From: Phaeodactylibacter sp.
Lineage (GTDB): Bacteria; Bacteroidota; Bacteroidia; Chitinophagales; Saprospiraceae
NCBI GenBank assembly: GCA_024102975.1
Contig: JAGFJD010000372.1
Location: 1-52,085, forward strand
Reading direction: 5' to 3'
Length of the DNA stretch: 52,085 bases
Below, in pieces: positions 35,346 through 43,010 of this stretch; position 1 is the first letter of the stretch; each line of letters begins with the position of its first letter. The notes beneath the pieces were generated by a model. The model was not told the DNA's origin, did not search any database, and saw only the letters and a list, made by a program, of their open reading frames with translations. The position numbers were made by a program, and so were the translations under genes.

Positions 35346-36479
35346 ATGATAGCAGACAAAAAAGCAGACCTGGCCGGCCCCGGCATCGGCACTTACGAGC
35401 AAGTCGAGAAAGTCCTGCCAAAGGATTACAAATCGCTCCTCAGCCGAAAGGATACGCAAAAGGCCATCATGGCGGTAAAGCGGTACATTGAAGACGGGCT
35501 TAACGAAGAGCTCAACCTTATGATGGTCACCGTCCCCCTCATCGTTGACAAACACAGCGGCGTCAACGACTACCTCGACCGCGACGGCTCCCGTACGCCG
35601 GTTGAGTTCTACATCTCCAACGACCGCGGCAAAAACCCCATCGAGGCTCAGGTCGTGCAGGCGGCCACCAAATGGAAGCGCGTAGCCCTGAAGCAGTTCA
35701 ACATGCAGCCCGGCGAAGGCCTCAATACCGACATGCGGGCCGTGCGCAAAGACTACTTCCTGGACCACGACCACAGCGCCTACGTCGACCAATGGGACTG
35801 GGAGCGGGTGATCACCGCCGAGGAACGCAACCTGGAGTTCCTCACCATGATCGTCAAAAAGATCTGGAAGGTGCTCAAAGGGGCCGAAACTTTCATCCAG
35901 GAACAGTTCCCGCAGCTGAAGGACAGCCGCTACCCCGACCTGCCCCGGGAACTCACCTTTATCCACGCAGAAGATCTGCTGGCCCGTTATCCCGACCTGC
36001 CCCGCAAGGAGCGCGAGACACGCATCCTGCAGGAGTATCCCGCCGTTTTCATCTATGGCATCGGCTGGACGCTGGACGACGGTTATCCCCATGAGATGCG
36101 GGCGCCCGACTACGACGACTGGGTGACGCCCACTATTTCCCGGGAAGGCCGGCCGATGCACGGCCTGAACGGCGACATCCTGGTGTGGAACCCCGTCACC
36201 AAAAGGCGCCACGAGCTCTCCTCCATGGGTGTCCGCGTCAATGCGGAAACATTGCGCCAGCAACTGAAAATCACCGGCCAGCTCGACTTCCTGGAACTGC
36301 CCTACCACCAGGCCATCATCAACGGCGAACTCCCTTTGAGCATTGGCGGCGGCATCGGCCAGTCCAGAGTGATCATGCTCCTGCTGAAAAAGGCCCATAT
36401 CGGGGAGGTCAGCGTAACCGTATGGCCGGAGAAACTGAAGGATATCTGCAGGAAGAAAAACATTTTTGTCCTGGAATGA
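35346..36479 (+). CDS. asnA: Aspartate--ammonia ligase (asparagine synthetase A)
   Basis: Makes asparagine from aspartate and ammonia with ATP, forming AMP; cytosolic class II aaRS-like fold. The 377-aa protein is somewhat longer than the ~330 aa enterobacterial enzyme, with insertions in the mid region (about 185-230). Recognisable parts are VTVPLIVDKHSGVNDYLD (about 60-77), NTDMRAVRKD, a DQWDWE motif (about 148-153), and the C-terminal class II-type SIGGGIGQSRVIMLLL (about 336-351). It lies between the tandem T9SS genes and an enolase-superfamily gene; a palindrome follows its stop. Confidence 0.95.
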   Translation: MIADKKADLAGPGIGTYEQVEKVLPKDYKSLLSRKDTQKAIMAVKRYIEDGLNEELNLMMVTVPLIVDKHSGVNDYLDRDGSRTPVEFYISNDRGKNPIEAQVVQAATKWKRVALKQFNMQPGEGLNTDMRAVRKDYFLDHDHSAYVDQWDWERVITAEERNLEFLTMIVKKIWKVLKGAETFIQEQFPQLKDSRYPDLPRELTFIHAEDLLARYPDLPRKERETRILQEYPAVFIYGIGWTLDDGYPHEMRAPDYDDWVTPTISREGRPMHGLNGDILVWNPVTKRRHELSSMGVRVNAETLRQQLKITGQLDFLELPYHQAIINGELPLSIGGGIGQSRVIMLLLKKAHIGEVSVTVWPEKLKDICRKKNIFVLE

Positions 36480-36484
36480 CCCGG

Positions 36485-36508
36485 AGCGGCCACTTTTAAG
36501 TGGCCGCT
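36485..36508. other. Perfect palindrome after asnA
   Basis: An 11-bp perfect inverted repeat (AGCGGCCACTT and complement) with a 2-nt centre starts 5 nt after the asnA stop. It has no U-run, so it is a processing or termination candidate only. Confidence 0.6.
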
Positions 36509-36567
36509 TACAACCCTTCAGCGGGCAGTTTTCCGTATCTTCCTCCCTGATACAAAACGAACTGCCA

Positions 36568-37746
36568 ATGAAGATCATACAAACAAGGCTGTGGGAAGTA
36601 AAAATCCCCCTGCGCGTCCGGTTTTCCCAGTCCAACAATGCCGGGGCGAACCACTCCCATGCCGCCGTCATAGAAGTGCACACCGAAGGGGGAGCCGTCG
36701 GCTACGGCGAGTCCTGCCCGCGCACTTACGTGACAGGGGAAGACATGAGGTCCGTCCAGGCCGGCTTGCGCGCCCTTTCGCCGGGGCTTAAGGGCGCCTC
36801 TATGGATTCAGCCGAAGAGATAAGGGGCAAGCTGAAAGCCTGGGAAAAAGCGCAGGTCGGGCCTTCCGTCCGTTGCGCGCTGGAGCTTGCCCTGCTCGAT
36901 GCCTGGAGCAAAACGCGGGAAAGGCCGCTCACCGAACTCCTCGGTTCCAACCCTCCGGGGGTGTTGCGTTACAGCCTGGTCCTGCCCCTGGCCAGGCCTG
37001 CCGACCTGGAGCAGGCCCTGCACCTGGCCAGACAATTTTCTCCCCCTGCCGTGAAACTGAAAGTGGACGCCAAGCTGGAGGAAACCATCCATAAAATCAC
37101 CCTCATCAGAGAATTTTTCGGACAGGAACTGCCCATACGGGTAGATGTCAATGGAGGTTGGGCCCTCCAGCAGGCCGAGAAAATCATCCCCCGCCTGATC
37201 GAACAGGGCGTCACCTCATTTGAACAACCTTTGCCCCCGGGCCAGTGGGACGGCCTGGCCGCATTAACCCGGGCGTTCGGAGGCCAGGCCCGCATCATGG
37301 CCGACGAGTCTCTGCTCGGCCCGGAGCAGGCCCGGTTGCTTATCGAAAAAGGCTGCGTCAACCATTTCAACCTGAAGATATCAAAGCTGGGCGGCATCTT
37401 CAACTCCCTGGAAGTATACCGGCTCGGGGAAGCGCATGGCATCCCCTCCCAGTTGGGCGCCCACTTCGGAGAGACAAGCTTGCTGACTGCCGCCGGCCTT
37501 CTCTTATGCGGCCTGGCAGGGGAGATGACGGCCTATGAGGGTGCCATGGGAGAACTCTTGCTGGAGAAGGACATCACCACTCCTCCCATCATGATGGGCC
37601 TGGACGGAAAACTGGAAACCGGGGGAATATTCTCGACCCCGGGATTGGGCATTATCAACGAAGCGGCGTTGAGCAAGTATGCTCAGGGGCCGCCGATCGA
37701 CCCCCATCAGATCCTTTCTTCTCTGAAGTCGAATATCCGGCGGTAA
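36568..37746 (+). CDS. Enolase-superfamily enzyme (muconate lactonizing / dipeptide epimerase group)
   Basis: Abstracts a proton alpha to a carboxylate; substrate unknown. The protein is 392 aa from the ATG at 36568; a frame opening at 36466 would overlap the asnA end. The catalytic set of the MLE subgroup is intact: base lysines in VKLKVD (about residues 163-168), metal ligands in RVDVNGG (Asp, about 193), FEQPLP (Glu, about 220) and MADESL (Asp/Glu, about 245), and the opposite lysine in LKISKLGG (about 271). Candidates are dipeptide epimerase, o-succinylbenzoate synthase or muconate cycloisomerase. No menaquinone or murein-peptide gene is adjacent to decide. Confidence 0.9.
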   Translation: MKIIQTRLWEVKIPLRVRFSQSNNAGANHSHAAVIEVHTEGGAVGYGESCPRTYVTGEDMRSVQAGLRALSPGLKGASMDSAEEIRGKLKAWEKAQVGPSVRCALELALLDAWSKTRERPLTELLGSNPPGVLRYSLVLPLARPADLEQALHLARQFSPPAVKLKVDAKLEETIHKITLIREFFGQELPIRVDVNGGWALQQAEKIIPRLIEQGVTSFEQPLPPGQWDGLAALTRAFGGQARIMADESLLGPEQARLLIEKGCVNHFNLKISKLGGIFNSLEVYRLGEAHGIPSQLGAHFGETSLLTAAGLLLCGLAGEMTAYEGAMGELLLEKDITTPPIMMGLDGKLETGGIFSTPGLGIINEAALSKYAQGPPIDPHQILSSLKSNIRR

Positions 37747-37812
37747 GGGGGGAGGCTGTTGCCGGTTGGCCTGACGAACGCTGCGTATTTTCAGGACAAC
37801 CATTAACCGTCC

Positions 37813-40092
37813 CTACTTTCCTGCCATCAACGACATTTCTTCCTCCGATACGGATTGCTGGACCCGGTAATACAACTTGACGAACCGGGCGGCCACGGCG
37901 ATCAGGTCTTTAAGCTCCAGCAGCAGGCTGAAGTAAAGCATGCTGTTCCGGCGGCCATATTTGTGTGATTTTACGCCTTCGACCTGGTGGGCGATCAGTT
38001 TTTCCAACTGCAGGAACAGGTTTCGTTTTTCTTCAAGGACCATATCAATACCCTGATAGGCGCCATTGCCCATCAGTTCTTCAATATTCTGAAGATAATC
38101 GCTCACCTCTTCCTGCATCCTGTAAAGCAGTTCTCCCTGCTCATCATCCAGCGGTTTGTGAACGTTTTCGACATGTTCCTGGCAGGCGTCGAAGATGAGC
38201 TTGACGGATTGCAGGATATCCTGTTCCAGGTCGTAGACCAGGAGGTAGGCCCGGCTGGCCTCGGCGTTGTCCTCTTCGATACGGCGGATAGCGCTGAAAA
38301 GTTTTTTCCGGAGGCTCTTATTACTTTTTTCCAGCCGGTGGATGGCCTTTTCTGCTCTTTCCAGGAGGAGTTCATCCTCCTGCAGCAAACCGAAGAGGGA
38401 ATCGTGCAGAACCGTCCGAATCCCGGAAAGCGTCTCTTTAATGCCGGAAGACGTCTCCCGGAGTACCTGTACCGCCGGTATCACCTGAGCCTGCCGCTCG
38501 AAGGACTCTTCTTCGGCCTTTTCCTTTTCCCGGCGCCGGTGCAGCAGGAAAGTGCGGGACAGGAGAAAAACAGCCAGGAGGACTAGCCCGCCCACTGCCC
38601 AACCGTCGAAGGAATAGATCGCCCAGGCGAAAAGTGCCGAGGCGCTGAAGGCGATAAAGGCAGTAAGGAACCAGCCGGCGATGACATTGAGTACGCCGGC
38701 AACCCGGTAGACGGCGCTGTCGCGGCCCCAGGCCCGGTCGGCCAGGGAGGTGCCCATGGCCACCATGAAAGACACATAGGTCGTGGACAGCGGCAACTTC
38801 AGGGAAGTGGCAAAAGCGATGAGCATGCTGGCCACTGTCAGGTTGACGGAAGCCCGGACGAGGTCGAAAGCGGCGGGGTCTTTGTCGCCTTCTTTTTTGC
38901 CGGCCTGCTCTGCCGGTTGAAAACTCTCTTCGGCTTTCTCCAGCCAGGCTTCGGGCAGTAGTTTTTGCACGCCCATGCCGGCCTGGCGGGTATACCGGAC
39001 AATGCTGCGGGAAAGCGCATTGGGCAGAAAGCGTTCTGAACCTTCATCCTGCCTTCCCAGGTTGACTTCCGTTTCAGTGACGGACTGGGCTTTCCGGGAA
39101 AACCATAGCGTAAGGATCATGATCAGGCCGGCCAAAAGCAAGAGCAGGGTTTTGGTGCGTACCGGCCGGCCGAGCACTTCCATGTTGAAATCCTCCGCTC
39201 CCACCCCGGAAGCCGACCAGGCATTGAAGGATTCAAAGCCGGCGATGGGTACGCCAATGAAATTGACCAGGTCGTTGCCGGCAAAGGCCATGGCCAGGGA
39301 GAATGTTCCGAAGAGGACGACGATGCGAAGAATGTTGATCTTGAAGATCATCATAAAGGCCTGCATCAGGACCGACCAGAAAGCAAAGGAAATAAAGATC
39401 AGCAGCAGCGTGTTGTTCTTCACCCAATCCACAAATGCCTCGGATACGAATGAAGCTCCTTTGATGCCTTTTATGAGCAGAAAATAGGTCAGGAAAGTAA
39501 GCGCCAGGCCTGCCCACAGGCTGCCTACCCAGTCCATGCGGCGTTCGTACTGGAAGGTAAACAGCAGCCGGCTCAGGTATTGCAGGAAAGTGCCAACTAC
39601 AAAGGCGATCCCAACCGAAATGAAAATACCCGAAATTATGGCCAGTGCGCTGGATGAATTGATGTGTTCGCCCAATTCTGAAAAATCACCCCCGGCAGCC
39701 GCTATCTTCAAAAGAGAAACGGCAACCGCCGCCCCCAGGAGTTCGAAGACGATAGAAACCGTCGTGGAAGTGGGCATACCGAAGGTATTGAACAAATCCA
39801 GCAGGATGATGTCCGTCAGCATTACCGCCAGGAAGATAACCATGACCTCGGCAAATACAAAGTACTCAGGATTGAAAATACCTTTGCGCGCCACTTCCAT
39901 CATGCCGCTTGAAAAGGTCGCGCCTACGAAAATGCCCAGGCTGGCCACGATCATGATAATATGGCGGGGCGCAACTTTGGAGCCAATGGCCGAGTTGAGG
40001 AAGTTTACCGCATCGTTACTTACCCCTACGATAAGGTCAGAGATCGCCAGTGCAAAAAGAAGGATTACAATGATGAGATAATATTCCGGCAT
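37813..40092 (-). CDS. PiT-family inorganic phosphate transporter with PhoU-like cytoplasmic tail
   Basis: Predicted phosphate/cation symporter in the inner membrane. The 759-aa protein has two PiT repeats: GVSNDAVNFLNSAIGSK near residues 23-39 and FAGNDLVNFIGVPIAGFES near 265-283, each with the G-ND-VNF signature, plus PTSTTVSI and PLSTTYVSF helices. About ten or more membrane segments are visible up to about 520. The last ~230 residues are a charged all-helical region (EDELLLERAEKAIHRLEKSN) that resembles PhoU. Most bacterial PiT proteins are 420-550 aa with PhoU encoded separately, so this fusion is worth noting. The Met at 40090-40092 is the only plausible start. Confidence 0.93.
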   Translation of the reverse strand: MPEYYLIIVILLFALAISDLIVGVSNDAVNFLNSAIGSKVAPRHIIMIVASLGIFVGATFSSGMMEVARKGIFNPEYFVFAEVMVIFLAVMLTDIILLDLFNTFGMPTSTTVSIVFELLGAAVAVSLLKIAAAGGDFSELGEHINSSSALAIISGIFISVGIAFVVGTFLQYLSRLLFTFQYERRMDWVGSLWAGLALTFLTYFLLIKGIKGASFVSEAFVDWVKNNTLLLIFISFAFWSVLMQAFMMIFKINILRIVVLFGTFSLAMAFAGNDLVNFIGVPIAGFESFNAWSASGVGAEDFNMEVLGRPVRTKTLLLLLAGLIMILTLWFSRKAQSVTETEVNLGRQDEGSERFLPNALSRSIVRYTRQAGMGVQKLLPEAWLEKAEESFQPAEQAGKKEGDKDPAAFDLVRASVNLTVASMLIAFATSLKLPLSTTYVSFMVAMGTSLADRAWGRDSAVYRVAGVLNVIAGWFLTAFIAFSASALFAWAIYSFDGWAVGGLVLLAVFLLSRTFLLHRRREKEKAEEESFERQAQVIPAVQVLRETSSGIKETLSGIRTVLHDSLFGLLQEDELLLERAEKAIHRLEKSNKSLRKKLFSAIRRIEEDNAEASRAYLLVYDLEQDILQSVKLIFDACQEHVENVHKPLDDEQGELLYRMQEEVSDYLQNIEELMGNGAYQGIDMVLEEKRNLFLQLEKLIAHQVEGVKSHKYGRRNSMLYFSLLLELKDLIAVAARFVKLYYRVQQSVSEEEMSLMAGK

Positions 40093-40186
40093 AGTGAATT
40101 GCCCTTATTTGACTGAGCAATATATGCGTTATCTATTAAACCAAAGTGAAGCTAAAGTTAAGGAATCTTTAAATAGCTCGACAAGT

Positions 40187-40479
40187 TATTTTTTCCCGAT
40201 AACAACCACAAATTCTCCGGGAATAAAATGCGCTTCTCCCCGCCGGAAACTCTTGATGGACTACAGGTATTCTGCGTGTGCGCCTGCTTTAGTTGTTTCA
40301 TCAAAGCGGAAGTACGCCATGGCCACCGGCCCGCCGGCAAAAACTGCTGACAGCGCTGCATTGGCGGTTGGGTAGTGCAAAGTGGCAATGAGCTGCTCGG
40401 AGGTTACTTCCCGGAAGCCTGCCGCCCGTAAGCGACGGGCGGTTTTGTGTGAGCGAAACAGGGATCGGGTGGCGATCAA
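40187..40479 (-). pseudogene. C-terminal fragment of a SAM-dependent methyltransferase
   Basis: The frame reads IATRSLFRSHKTARRLRAAGF, then TLHYPTANAALSAVFAGGP, YFRFDETTKAGAHAEYL, an in-frame TAG, and SIKSFRRGEAHFIPGEFVVV before a TAA. This matches the end of class I methyltransferases of the type ending HIPGEFVVV. The TAG probably replaced a Gln codon. The SAM-binding N-terminal part is absent, and the upstream end runs into the 3' end of the 118-aa hypothetical gene in another frame. It is therefore a remnant carrying a nonsense mutation. Its first 14 in-frame residues have no ATG. Confidence 0.75.
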
Positions 40480-40832
40480 TTCATTGAAAACGGAAAAGCG
40501 ACGGCAGACGTAGCCTGTAGCGACCGGGCCAGTTTGTAAATGGCCCTTTGGAGGTGAATGGCACTCAGTTCCAGTTCCTCGTCATTGCCGGTGGGCTCTT
40601 CCAGCAATTGTTTCAGCATTGTTCTTTTTTCCTCTACCAGCAGCGCCACTTCATAGGGAGAGGTGTGCTTATTGCCGCTACAGGCCAAAACCTCAGTTAA
40701 ATCCTCGATGAGCATTTCCAATCCATCCAGGGCTTTGAGCAAGCGGCTCAAATTGTATGTATCCAGTTCATCCAACAACGACCCCAGTTGCCCGATCCGC
40801 CATTGAAGGTATTTGTGACTCAGTATTCTCAT
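40476..40832 (-). CDS. Small hypothetical helical protein
   Basis: Not recognised. The 118-aa product is almost all predicted helix (LLDELDTYNLSRLLKALDGL, PYEVALLVEEKRTMLKQLLE, IHLQRAIYKLARSLQ), has no signal or membrane segment and is acidic in the middle. Its final residues (about 105-118) run into a methyltransferase remnant in another frame, so the native C-terminus may have been altered by a rearrangement. It is not obviously connected to the phosphate transporter gene that follows downstream. Confidence 0.55.
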   Translation of the reverse strand: MRILSHKYLQWRIGQLGSLLDELDTYNLSRLLKALDGLEMLIEDLTEVLACSGNKHTSPYEVALLVEEKRTMLKQLLEEPTGNDEELELSAIHLQRAIYKLARSLQATSAVAFPFSMN

Positions 40833-41006
40833 TTTTTTGGGAGGAGGTTTTTACTCCCCACAAATATAATTCAATTTGTTTTTATTTATAAAAATATAAA
40901 ACAATAAATTTCAAAAACAATTCTTTTTTATTTTCTTTCAGTGCCGCTATCGGCCTGGGATGTACAGGCGCAGCGGCAGCGTGGGCTGTGTACACGATGT
41001 TTATCC

Positions 41007-41053
41007 GGACTTCGGCGTAAGCACGGTTGAACGCCGAGCTCAGGCCGAAGTCC
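41007..41053. repeat. 47-bp REP-like hairpin, copy 2
   Basis: Same length as 14409-14455 and about 85 percent identical, sharing the outer GGACTTCGGC / GCCGAAGTCC arms (10 bp) and a GAACGC centre. The inner stem is less perfect here. It lies just before the stop of the gene at 41078-41902, in a spacer that also has an AT-rich stretch (40855-40945). Confidence 0.8.
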
Positions 41054-41077
41054 TCCGACTGATAGCCCGGGCAGCCC

Positions 41078-41902
41078 TCAATACCGCTCATTCCCATACT
41101 CATCTACCCGTTTCCAGATGAAGTCCTGCTGGCCATCCATCATATCGATCAGGGTCATGTTCGTGCGGTGGGTCATGTTCATATACTGGCTGACCATCAT
41201 GGTTTCCGTTTCGTCCAGGTTGGGGGCGCCTTTGAATTCGAAATGTTCTGCATCGCCATTGTTTACGATCGTGAAATCTTGTCGGTTGAATTCGGTGATG
41301 GTGCCGGTGTAAAAAACCGCCTCTTCGGCGCTGATCTCCTTCAACTTCAGTTCATTGCCGTTGACGATATAATGCCCCCAGTTAAAAGAACCCGGTTTGC
41401 CCGGCACCCGGATGATCACGATACCCAGGCTGGGCAACACTTTCAGGATGGATTCGGAAGAGGCCCAGGTGCCGCCCAGCTTGCGGTAATTTTCCCAGGA
41501 AAGGAGGGTGGCTCGCTGGTCCTGGTCCAATTCGCCTTTTCTGCGGTAGTGGTATTGAAACTTCTCGCCCGTTCCCGGGTCAGTCAACTGAAACTCCCGG
41601 TTATCTAAAACAACGGCTGGGAAGCTCTTCCGGGTATCGTTTTTTATATCGTAAAGGCTTAAGGTGGCCCCATCAAACTCGTAAACCCCCAGAAAAATAT
41701 CCGGGCCGATGCCATATTCGGTGCCGTTCAGGTAGCTGAGGATGGAGTAGTAATAGCCGTCTTCGGTGAAGATGGTGGTTTCCCTGTCGAAGCCTTCGGC
41801 CTTATCCAGCGGGCATACCCAGGTGCCGGCCAGGGAGTTTTGGGCAGTAAGGGCAGAGGCAACCAGAACCAGGAAAAAGGTGTTCCATACAATCGTTTTC
41901 AT
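41078..41902 (-). CDS. Secreted hypothetical protein, lipocalin-like repeats
   Basis: Not assigned to a known family. The 274-aa protein has a clear signal peptide (TIVWNTFFLVLVASALTAQ, cleavage near residue 21). Two beta-rich stretches begin similarly: LAGTWVCPLDKAEGF (about 24-38) and LGGTWASSESILKVL (about 142-156). That pattern is typical of lipocalin-like secreted proteins that open each barrel with a GTW motif. No cysteine anchor or T9SS sorting domain. It is likely periplasmic; function unknown. Confidence 0.78.
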   Translation of the reverse strand: MKTIVWNTFFLVLVASALTAQNSLAGTWVCPLDKAEGFDRETTIFTEDGYYYSILSYLNGTEYGIGPDIFLGVYEFDGATLSLYDIKNDTRKSFPAVVLDNREFQLTDPGTGEKFQYHYRRKGELDQDQRATLLSWENYRKLGGTWASSESILKVLPSLGIVIIRVPGKPGSFNWGHYIVNGNELKLKEISAEEAVFYTGTITEFNRQDFTIVNNGDAEHFEFKGAPNLDETETMMVSQYMNMTHRTNMTLIDMMDGQQDFIWKRVDEYGNERY

Positions 41903-42042
41903 GATGATAGTTTTAGTTAAAAAAATATCACCACAAAGGTCAGGCTAAAAGGGATGGTGCGCTTAAGGGTATGTTGCAAAGGTTTATAGAATTGTCGCAT
42001 GGGACAGAAAAAACCTTTGAGGCCCTGAAAACCACAAGGGTG

Positions 42043-42124
42043 GTGTATTAAATCCGTTGAAGCCGTGTTGCAAATGGAGCGTGGACCTCTTGGCCCGCCG
42101 GATAGATCAACGGATTTAACACAC
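42043..42124. other. Long stem-loop downstream of the amine-catabolism cluster
   Basis: Arms 42043-42060 and 42107-42124 pair at 17 of 18 positions (GTGTATTAAATCCGTTGA type) and extend outward through GGGT/ACCC with one bulge. The loop is 46 nt. It may stabilise or end the 42254-48327 transcript. Confidence 0.6.
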
Positions 42125-42168
42125 TACCCTGTAAATCCCGTCCCTATTCCCCTGCAAAAGGAAAATTA

Positions 42169-42201
42169 AGCGACGGGAGATTAATAAGTGTCGCGTTTCG
42201 A
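42169..42201 (+). repeat. 33-bp dispersed repeat, copy 2
   Basis: Matches the minus-strand sequence at 93-125 at 31 of 33 positions. The conserved core ATTAATAAGTGTCG and the GCGAC/GTCGC pairing are retained. The flanking sequences of the two copies are unrelated. Confidence 0.75.
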
Positions 42202-42253
42202 GCTGTCAGTGGCGTAGCTCCGGCTATACTCCTTCCTCGCGCCTCGTTCAGAT

Positions 42254-42973
42254 TTATCTCCTTCCGTCATCAGCCTCCCCAACTGCTCTCTCCAGGAAAT
42301 TGCTGATCCACCGGCTGATGGCCGGTGTGTGCGTGGCCTGGCTCAGGCTCTCCAGTCCGGCACGAGACTTTTCTTCGCCGATCCGCTGCACCCGGTCCTG
42401 AATGAGGGCGCCAACGTAGCCCTTCGAAAATTCGGGATGGCCCTGAATCCCCAGCATGTTGGTTCCGACGGTGAACATGCCCACGGGGCAGTCCGCCGCC
42501 CGGGCCAGCACCCGGCTGCCGGGAGGCAACTCCTCCACCTGATCCTGGCACAACATCAGCAGGTTGTATTCGCTTTCGGGCGGCGCCATCCACCTCTCCT
42601 GTCTCAGCAGGGTAAATGAATGCACGCCGACACACCAGCCGGCTGCTGCTTTCCGGACCTTACCCCCCAGCGCTTCGCCCATCATCTGGTGTCCGAAACA
42701 CACGCCGACAAACGGCCTCTGTGCCTGGTGGATTTCCCGCACGAATTCCTTCAGCTGGTGGATCCAGGGAATGTCGTCGTAAACAGAGTACTTGGAGCCG
42801 GTGCAGATGTAAGCATCGCACGCCAGGGCCGATTCCGGGAAGTGCCCGTTGCATACATCGAACAATTCGAACTGCAGGCCCGGAAGAAGGGCAGGGAACA
42901 TATCCCGGTAGTCCCCTCCAATGTGGCGGAACGGCGCCGCCACGTGATCGCATTCCAGCAAACCGACTTTCAT
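42254..42973 (-). CDS. Class I glutamine-amidotransferase-fold hydrolase
   Basis: GMP-synthase-like GATase, 239 aa, with catalytic C92 (GVCFGHQ) and H179 with E181 (IQGHPEF). It is a stand-alone domain with no synthetase partner. It is the last gene of the 48327-42254 cluster, 37 nt after the aldehyde dehydrogenase, so translation is probably coupled to that transcript. By analogy with PuuD, which removes the glutamyl group in putrescine breakdown, I infer that it hydrolyses a gamma-glutamyl amide, here probably gamma-glutamylglycine, to glutamate and an amino acid. PuuD belongs to a different subgroup of the same fold. A general glutaminase-like role is the alternative. Confidence 0.85.
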   Translation of the reverse strand: MKVGLLECDHVAAPFRHIGGDYRDMFPALLPGLQFELFDVCNGHFPESALACDAYICTGSKYSVYDDIPWIHQLKEFVREIHQAQRPFVGVCFGHQMMGEALGGKVRKAAAGWCVGVHSFTLLRQERWMAPPESEYNLLMLCQDQVEELPPGSRVLARAADCPVGMFTVGTNMLGIQGHPEFSKGYVGALIQDRVQRIGEEKSRAGLESLSQATHTPAISRWISNFLERAVGEADDGRR

Positions 42974-43010
42974 GGTTTCCCAGTAATTTTACATTTAACG
43001 CTTTTCCCGG

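Larger units (their letters stand above)
41903..42253. other. 351-nt spacer with two repeat structures
   Basis: No gene recognised. Downstream of the amidotransferase-type gene it holds the 33-bp dispersed repeat (42169-42201) and a long imperfect stem-loop (42043-42124). Confidence 0.65.
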
